Below are positions 56,461-64,000 of a DNA stretch of 64,000 nucleotides, one piece after another. The DNA is from Ascochyta rabiei. Taxonomy: Eukaryota; Ascomycota; Dothideomycetes; Pleosporales; Didymellaceae. The translations under genes and the position numbers were made by a program. Location of the stretch: positions 1,612,001 through 1,676,000 of the forward strand of contig NC_082416.1 in NCBI RefSeq assembly GCF_004011695.2, in the 5' to 3' direction. The notes under the pieces were generated by a model. It saw only the letters and a program-made list of their open reading frames with translations, was not told the origin of the DNA and made no database searches. How positions within the stretch are numbered: position 1 is the first letter of the stretch; every line of letters begins with the position of its first letter.

Positions 56461-59400
56461 TAGAGCTAATACAATTGCGAGTAATTCTTTGGTGTGCACA
56501 TTGTAGCGTTCTTTAGGTCCTAAGAACTTACGTAAGTAGTAAGTAATAGGGTGCTATAGTCTATCCTTTCCTTATATAATATATACGCCTAATATAGGAT
56601 CTAAGGCGTTAGTCTTTATACGTATTAGTTTACTACTATAAAATATAATTAACGTAGGAGGTGCAATACAGGCTTGCTTAAGTGCCTTCAACACATTATT
56701 CTATTCTTGTCTCTATTTAAATAGTGTATCCTTCTGCGTAAGCTTTGTTAGCAGGATTACAATCTTAGAATAGTCCTTAATAAAGCGTTAATTAAAGTTA
56801 ACAAATCCTAAGAATTTCTAGATCTGTTAAACTGTTTTTAGCGTCTGCTAGGTCTTAACTACTTCTACTTTTGTTAACCTAATCTTAACTCTATGTTGTC
56901 CTTTAATGTACTCTAGAAATTTAACTTCCTCCTTATGCTATTTACACTTCTTAGGTTTAAGTTATAGGTATGCCTGCCTTAGGCATTCTAGCACTTCTAT
57001 AACGTGTTATTTGTGCTCTTCTAGTATCTTTAAGTACACTAGGATATTATCTAGGTACGCTACTACATTTCTGTTAAGGTGTATTCTTAGGACGTTATTA
57101 AATAACTTCTAGCATATTGCTAGTGCGTTTATTCGACTAAATAGCATAATTAGGTACTTATAGAGTCTATATTGCGTCCTAAATACTGTTTTCTATTCTT
57201 TTTCTTTCTTTATGTGTATAAGGTTGTACACGCCTTATAGGTCTAACGTTGTAAAGTACTAAGCTCCTACTAGCTAGTCCTACCACTCTGTAATGTTTAG
57301 AAGCAGGTAGTAGTTTTTAATAGTAATTTTATTAAGCTTCCTAAAGTTAATGTAAGGTTATAGCTTGCTATCCTTCTTAGAAAGAAATATAATTAGGTAC
57401 CCTGCAGGTAATTCTAATCTTCTAATAAATCTTCTCTTAAGGTTCTGCTTAATGTACTTGTAAAGTACTTTAAGTTCCTTTTCTAACAACTAATATAATA
57501 GCCTAAAAGTTAGTGTCTTTCCTTCCTAGAGCTTAATCTTATAATCCTAGAGTTTATACTTAGGCAGGGCTTTTACTGTACGCTCTTTTCTAAATATCTC
57601 TACGTACTGTCTATAAACGTTAGGGATAGTAGGAGGTGCACTCCTCTCCTCCTTAACTCTTACTTTGTAATCTGTACGGCGTTTAGCATCTACAGAGTTA
57701 ACTACTCTATCTTAGCATGTCTTATGTGTTAAAGAGACATTAGTAATCTCCTTTTTATCTACTAGCTACTGTGTGCGCTGCGTAGGCGTAGATACATTAG
57801 TACTACATTTACATCCTTCTAATAAAAGTCTTTCTTATGCCTAGTCTATCTTTAGGTTGTACTTTTATAACTAGAGAAGTCCTAGTATAATGTTATACGT
57901 GGCCTTTATAAAGATGTCTAGGTTTATTTCCTTATAGCGCCCCTATATCTGTAGGGGTGCTGCTATTACTTTAAATATAATAAGCAGTTTATCTAGCATT
58001 AATTCTCTATTAGCTACTTAGAGTAAGTAAGGTTTCTCCTTATAATATAATCTAAGTCTAGCTTAATATATTGCTGTTCTAGATATATAACTTACTTGTG
58101 CTCCTAAGTCTAAAAATTCTGTTAAGGCTACCCTATTTAGTTTAGTAGGTAGCTTAATAAGGTAATTGTTCCTAATGCTATTAATAGACTAATCCCTAGG
58201 GCTTATAGGCGCCAGCCTAAAAAGGTCCCCTCTTTACTAAACCCTTTTAACTCCTTTGTACTGTAATGCTTCTTATAATCTGTGTTAAGGCAGTTCTATT
58301 AGTGTATATTGTAGCAACCTCTGTAAACTTCTAGCTGCATTTATATTATAGCCTGTAGGTTATCTATTCTAGGAAAGTATACTTTCTAGTGTTTATTAAT
58401 AAGATAAAGTTTATATAGGTTATTATAACACTAGCACTATTAACTACAACAGAGGCTTTTTTATGCTAGGAACTATCCTACGCTAAGCTTCTTATTATAG
58501 TAGATTATGTATTTGTCCTTAGTACATGATATCTATATAAAGTTTCTATATTTTAGGTTTTAGTAGTTAAGAATATACTGTAGTTGTAGGCTAATTATTA
58601 GTAGTGCTTCTTTCTGCTTCTATATACGTTCTAGGCTAAGCTATATTTCTTACTTACACTAAAGGTAGTCTTTAGCTTTTTCTAGGTCATTAGTAAACTG
58701 TTTGCTATTGTTGCTTTCTTTTTTAAACTAGTAAATAAGGTGTTAGAGTTCTAGTATTATTACTATAATTTTAGGTACTCCTATAGAACTAACAAGTTCT
58801 TAATACATTTAGTAATAGGCTTCTTTATTGTTACGCTTTTAGCGTTGTTAAGCTATACGTTCTTATTTACGTGTTAGTAGAGCGCTAATTTAGTTAAACT
58901 CTTGTCTTAAGGTGTTTAGTAGGTTGTCTATATTTTGCTGGTTGTTGTTAGAGTTGTACTCTGTTTCTTTGCCTGTCTAGGCGTCCTAGTAGGGTGTTGC
59001 TACACGAATCAGAGGTACAATACAGTTGTTATTGTCCTCTAGACTAGACTCTAGGTCTTCTAGCAGTTGTCCTGTGTTATTAGTAAGAATTTCCTATTTA
59101 TTAGCATCTATATTATTATAATTATAGGTAAGTACATTTAACTAGCAGTAAACCTTATTAATCTAGCAGTCCCTAGCAAAGTAGCCTAGTTTGCTACAGA
59201 TGTAGCAGTCCCTGCTGCCTCTATGTTAGTTATCCCCCTTAGGCTTCTTATTCTATTATTTTAGTGGTCCCTTATTAAGGTTTAAGAGGTCTATTGCTTT
59301 AGGTCTGTAGTATCTACTCTAAGTGTTACTGTAGATACAACAACTAGTATTTAGCTAATTACAGCCTCCTTACTATCCTTAATTTAAGTTATTACGCTAC

Positions 59401-60099
59401 TATTTTATTAGTAGTAGCCTGTTAGTAGCAGTAACGGTAGTACATGCTCTAGGGTTATCTAAAGTTCCTACTAAAGTTTGTAGAGTTATACATTAATGTT
59501 AATAGCAGTATTAATAAGCTTATCAAGGGTTTCTGTGCTTGTGCTGGTGCGCATAAGTTCTTTCTTAACCTTAGGCTTTAATTCTTATTAAAACATAGTA
59601 ATTAGGGAAGTATTATCCTGTTTAGTGTTAGCAGTAAGCTGCTAAAACTCTGCAGCGTAGTTAGTAGCTAACCTGTCCTGTCGAATCTTCTAAATGTTAC
59701 GTTAAGCAATATGTAGTTTGTTAGAGACTCTAAAGATTAGCTTAATCTTTTCTTTTAATAGGTTAAAGTCTTTTATCTATTTATCTACGTTGTCTAGGGC
59801 CTTACTAGATTAGTACTGCTGTATAAAGTGCCTAATCTAGGTAAACACTTTGCTACGCATATAGCTAGCTGCAAGGACTACTTATTTAGTCTTAGGAACC
59901 TTCTTGCCTTAGAAGGTGAAGAAGAGGTCCTACTGCATAATCTAGTTATTAAGCTTGCTACAATCTCTGTAGTAAAGGTTAGGCTTATTAACGTTTATAG
60001 TGCTAGTGGTAACAGTTATATCTATATTAACGTTACTAGACGTAGAGTTACTAGAGGTAGCACAGGATCTAATAGTACTTATCTTAGGGGTATTTAAAA

Positions 60100-60583
60100 T
60101 GTTAAAGTTGTACTTTAGTTTAAGACTATAAGCACTAATTCTATTAGTTCTTAGGGATAAGTACTAGTAGATTAGTTAGGGTTATTAACTAAGCAAAGCT
60201 TGTAAAGATAGGGTGCACTAAATAGTACAGAGTAGACTGTCTAGTTTAAGCACAGGTTAAGATTCTAAAGACAAACTTAATTAACAAGGTTAAACATAAA
60301 CTATTAGTGTTATGTTCCTACTAGCTATATACTAAGGAGATATAATACTTATTAATTAATAACTAGAGTTAGTCTAATAAAATATATAAGAGTGCTTATA
60401 GACAAGCATATTATACTATACTTATTAATAAGCAGTTACGTATATTATGCTTGTTAACAAGCAGTTATGTAACAACCCTTTCTATTCTGTCCTTCTCTAC
60501 TGTTCGTTCCTTTAGGGCGGAGTTAGGGGTCTTAGTCGGCTGGTACTTATGTTTGTGCCGTGCCCTAGCATAGGATTGTAACA
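60100..60583 (-). repeat. 5' LTR of Gypsy family 2
   Basis: 484 bp, plus-strand ends TGTTAAAGTTG...GGATTGTAACA. In the minus orientation it lies upstream of gag. Confidence 0.88.
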
Positions 60584-60692
60584 TAATGTTCTGTTATTGT
60601 TCTATGTAAGGGTTATTTTTGTCTTATCTAGGTTCTGGTAGGGGCCTCTACACGGTTTCTTGGTAGGTATATCGCCTAACTTATTTCTCTAA
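60584..60692 (-). repeat. Copia family-3 LTR fragment
   Basis: Reverse-complement match to the first two thirds of the LTR at 37207-37374. It is interrupted by the Gypsy copy that starts at 60693. Confidence 0.75.
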
Positions 60693-60894
60693 TGTTAGGC
60701 GCTGGGCCTAGGGGTACCTCTGCTAGTCTTAGCGAGCTACTATAGGGCTAGCCAGCCCAGACTATATAAAGGTGTTAGAGGTTATTGCTAATACTCTAGT
60801 AATTAGTCTTGTTACTACATACTACGTACCTTAACACACCTGCTATCCTCTTTAACCCTATCCTCCCTTATAATTGCTTTATACACTCTTTATA
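60693..60894 (+). repeat. 5' LTR of Gypsy family-1 copy 2
   Basis: 202 bp, identical in length to both LTRs of the other copy and inverted relative to them. Confidence 0.92.
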
Positions 60895-63800
60895 TTCTAA
60901 TTACTCTTATATTATAATTAAAGATAGACCTAAGCTACTATAAGTCTTAAACTAAATTATCTAGGCTTACTGTCTTTAGAGAGGGTCTAAGACAACCTAC
61001 CTGTAGGAGAGCTAGTCGAGCGTAAGGTAACACCTCCCTCTGCAGATAAGGAGATACCTTAATAGACACTAAGTGTCTATAGTGCCTTAAGAGGATCTGT
61101 AGGTCCTCTAGGCAGTACACCTTGCTCTAGAATTTACATCTGTAGGGCAGCTTTAGCTAAAGAAGGCTAGAATAGCCTAGAAGTAGGTAATTAATAACAG
61201 GAGTTAGAAAATATGCGCAAATAGTTGTAAGAGACAAAAGACTGTAAGAAACTTTCCTTTCTTTGCAAACTTAGACGCAAATACAACAAAGGAGATCTAG
61301 TAACAATCCTATCCTTGTAAAAAGTACTAGAAGAGGTAGAGAAACTATAATCTTCTCTATCTGTAAACCTTCTATAACCTAAACCCCTATAGAAGTATAT
61401 AAACCGCAACTGCGCTAAATATAACTATTAGGAGAGAGACTGTAAGAGATACTTTCTCTAATCCCTAGTTAATTTCCTTATAGAGGAACAAAAGATTAAC
61501 TTTAGCATAAGGTACCTCTTAGAGAACCTAAAGATGTTGTAGCAGGCCTACTGCACAACTAACTGCTGTAATTAGCTAACCTAGGAACTAACGTAGTAAG
61601 AGCTAACAAGAATTATGCTAGATACTTTAGGAACGCTAGCTAAACACAAGTAAGCAGCGTATAAATCCTTAAAGTAATATAAGTAGTAGAAATCTTAGAC
61701 TCCTATAGATCTGTTAGACTTTATATATCTACTATAGAAGGAACTAGGCAACTTACATATACTAGAGCTTTAAGTCCTAGAATATATTACTGTACTGCTC
61801 CCTAGCATATAAAAGGACTTGTTCCTTATCCCTAATAATTAAAGAGACATAATCCTAAAGGTAGAGGAATAAGCTAACATTATTAACTAGAGACTAGGTT
61901 AGCATGGCTAACAGCTACCTAAGAAGACTCTAGCTAAGGGCAAGACAACTAACAAAGAACTACAGAAGCGCTAATTTAGTAACTCTAGGTTAGAGGGGAA
62001 CATAAAAACCCTAAAAAAGTTGTTTAAGTCTAAGAAGTTCTGTAAGGAGCTAGTAAAGGGTAAAAAGGGCTAAGTTGTGCTATATAAGACCTAAAACGCG
62101 TGCCTTAAGTGCAGAGAAACTAGTTACTACTGCCCTAACTGCCTAAAGCTAAAGTTAAACTAGAATAACCCTGCTCTAGATAAGTTAGGAAAAGATAAGG
62201 GACCTAAGAGCTAATCTCCTCTCTTGTGGCCTATATTAAATTGTCTAAGAAAAAGAAGAAGAATATCTCTCTTTATAAGGCAGTGTACCTAGAACACATA
62301 TGCCTACTTATAGTTAAAGCATCTATAGTCAATATAGAGAACGTAGAAGCCCTAATAGATAGAGGGTTATAACTAAACTTAATTTTAGTTCTCCTAGCAA
62401 AGGAGCAGGATCTAGAGGTTACACTATTAAATAAAATAGTGGCTAAAGGTGTAGGCAGAGCAGAATTGCCTATCTACGGAGTAACTACAGCAGAAGTATC
62501 TATTGTTAACTCCTGTAGAAGACAGGAGGTCTAACAGATACCTTTTATAGTTACAGACCTATAAAGGTACAAGATATACCTTAGATTACTCTAGATTAAC
62601 TAGACAAACCCTAAGCTAAGCTATTTAAGCTAGCGTATACTCTTCTAAGGGTAGAAGTATAGGAACTCTCCTAAACTAGAGAAAATAGCGTTAGAAGATG
62701 TTAAGAAGTTTAAACGCACTATAAGAAGTCTCTTAGTAGACGTTTATATATGTATAGTAAACTTAGTAGGTATATATAACCTAATATCTGCTAAAAGGGG
62801 CCTAATTCCAGAAGTGTATTGTAAATATGCGCACTTAGGATTAGAGGATAATACTTAGGTTCTACTAGAGTATAGAGAGCACAACCTAGTAATTAATATT
62901 ACAGAAGGAGCTACTTCCCCCTATTAACCGTTATACAGGCTATCTGCAACAGAATTAGAGATACTTAGAAAGTATCTGGTAGAATATCTACAACGTAGCT
63001 AGATATAACACTTAAGGTTGCTAGCAGGGGCGCCTATTCTCTTTTTAAAGAAGAAAGACGGTAACCTACGACTGTGTGTAGACTATAGAGGTCTAAACAA
63101 GATAATAGTTAAAAACTGCTATCTATTGCTACTAATTACAGAGTTACTAGAACAGCTAGCGTAAGCTAAGTTCTATACTAAACTAGATGTACACAAGGCG
63201 TATTACTGTATCTAAATTAAGGAAGGGGATAAGTAGAAGACTGCTTTTTAAACCAGGTATAGACATTTTAAGTACATAGTAATACTGTTTAGACTTACAA
63301 ATGCTTCTACCTAATTTTAGGCCTATGTAAACAAGGCACTAATATGATTTGTTAATATAACTTATATTATGTATCTAGATAACATATTAGTATACTCTAA
63401 GACAGAGGAAGACTACGTTAGACACGTTAAGAAGGTCTTAGAGAGGCTTTGTAAAGCGAACCTCTATATGCGCTTAGATAAGTGTAAATAACACTGTTAA
63501 CGCACAGAGTACCTTAGGTACATAGTCTTACCTAAAGGGGTAAGCATTAACCTAGACAGGGTTAAAACAATCTAAGAATAGCTAATCCTGCGCATAGTTT
63601 GTAATATCTAAGTATTTATAGGCTTTATAAACTACTATTAGAGGTTTATTGTAGGGTTTTCTAAATTAGCCTTGCTATTAACCTAATTAACCTAGAAAGG
63701 GCCAAATTCGGCCAAATCTAGTTAAGCAATAAGGAAGGAGGAGAGTTAGCCTCTTAAGCTAAGAAAAGAATCCCTATAAGCTTTCTAGAATATAAAGAAT

Positions 63801-64000
63801 TTATTTATTAACGTACCTATCTTAGTTTATTTTATACCTAGGAGACAGACTAGGATTAAAGTAGATGCCTCTAGAGGCGCTATCTTAGGAATCCTTAGTT
63901 AACTAGTCCCTAGGGAGGGGAGGCTGGCCTAATAGAGGCCTGTAGACTTCTATTTAAAGAAGTTAATCTAAGCAGAGTATAACTATAATACTTACAACTA
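60693..64000 (+). mobile_element. Gypsy retrotransposon family 1, second copy (runs off the window)
   Basis: Plus-strand copy of the family at 21900-29898. 5' LTR of 202 bp at 60693-60894 (TGTTAGGCGC...CTTTATA), then gag with zinc knuckle CLKCRETSYYCPNC (62101-62142; the knuckle His is Tyr, a C-to-T change). The protease-like region (ALIDRGL) is at about 62347 and RT follows at about 63.0-63.6 kb with box YLDN at 63369-63395 (second catalytic Asp lost). RNase H begins near 63.8 kb. Stops of TAG/TAA type throughout. The 3' half and second LTR lie beyond 64000. Confidence 0.9.

Larger units (their letters stand above)
48838..60583 (-). mobile_element. Gypsy retrotransposon, family 2, with two nested elements
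   Basis: Minus-strand element with 483- and 484-bp LTRs (48838-49320 and 60100-60583). Without the nested Copia 2 and pogo G it is about 6.8 kb. From the 5' (right) end: gag (about 59.9-59.3 kb) with zinc knuckle CYICSKLGYFARDC at about 59.2 kb (His changed to Tyr), RT (about 57 kb, YLDNILVY), RNase H (about 56.5 kb), integrase with a DGQTE-type region (about 50.6 kb) and a chromodomain-like end (about 49.95 kb, LGYLDQENIQEL). A purine tract (complement of 49321-49345) precedes the 3' LTR. The target duplication is unclear: taat flanks both ends, but the outer flanks are unrelated sequences. RIP-inactivated. Confidence 0.85.

Noticed and set aside
59828..60097. 89-codon plus-strand frame at the right end of Gypsy family 2
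   Set aside because: It is opposite to the gag frame, which continues on the minus strand with gag-like content; judged a shadow despite being open.
48838..60583. Clean TSD taat for Gypsy family 2
   Set aside because: The outer flanks are unrelated sequences (one is a Copia LTR fragment), so the 4-bp match may be chance.

Overview
The window comes from a filamentous ascomycete (Pezizomycotina), most likely a Dothideomycete of the Pleosporales type. The evidence is short GT-AG introns (42-79 nt, several with a CTAAC-like branch site), the mix of gene families, and a sharp split into two kinds of DNA. Class and order are inferences from family composition and were not tested.

Region 1 (1 to about 16.4 kb) is ordinary, balanced, gene-bearing DNA. 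It holds a mucin-like single-pass membrane protein (2894-4450, minus), a three-exon steroid 5-alpha-reductase-like enzyme (6174-7146, minus), an intron-containing tRNA-Phe(GAA) (7460-7544), a three-exon MAPEG-family membrane protein (8668-9398, minus), a large ankyrin-repeat protein (10661-13210, plus), a four-exon NmrA-like NAD(P)-binding protein (14115-15186, plus) and a broken fungal transcription-factor relic (15325-16420, minus). The relic sits at the edge of the repeat block. The genes look independent; no pathway links them.

Region 2 (about 16.4-39.2 kb and 41.7-64 kb) is very AT/TpA-rich repeat DNA. It consists of nested transposons damaged by repeat-induced point mutation (RIP). Coding frames can still be followed, but they are riddled with TAG/TAA at Gln/Trp positions and Asp-to-Asn changes in catalytic motifs. 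Nesting could be worked out from target-site duplications (TSDs): a Copia element (17951-31502) carries an 8.0-kb Gypsy element (21900-29898, TSD gactg), which itself carries an unmutated solo LTR (24688-24940, TSD atacg) and a pogo-type MITE (26782-27215, TSD TA). A second Gypsy family (48838-60583) is interrupted by a deleted Copia copy (51428-54518, TSD aaagt) and a pogo transposon (54596-56460, TSD TA). Four further 1.8-kb pogo/Fot-like elements, one 2.1-kb relative, a non-autonomous host element and two hAT-like fold-back elements with G-rich arms (30454-31485; 35479-36305, 8-bp TSD) complete the block. The start of another Gypsy copy runs off the right edge.

Region 3 (39.2-41.7 kb) is a small island of normal composition inside the repeats. 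It carries one intact gene for a secreted intradiol ring-cleavage dioxygenase.

The most unusual signals are (a) genes antisense to pol, lying between pol and the 3' LTR in two different Gypsy families, one with three consistent introns, and (b) a doubled motif in the terminal repeats of all the pogo-type elements that changes between elements but stays matched within each element.
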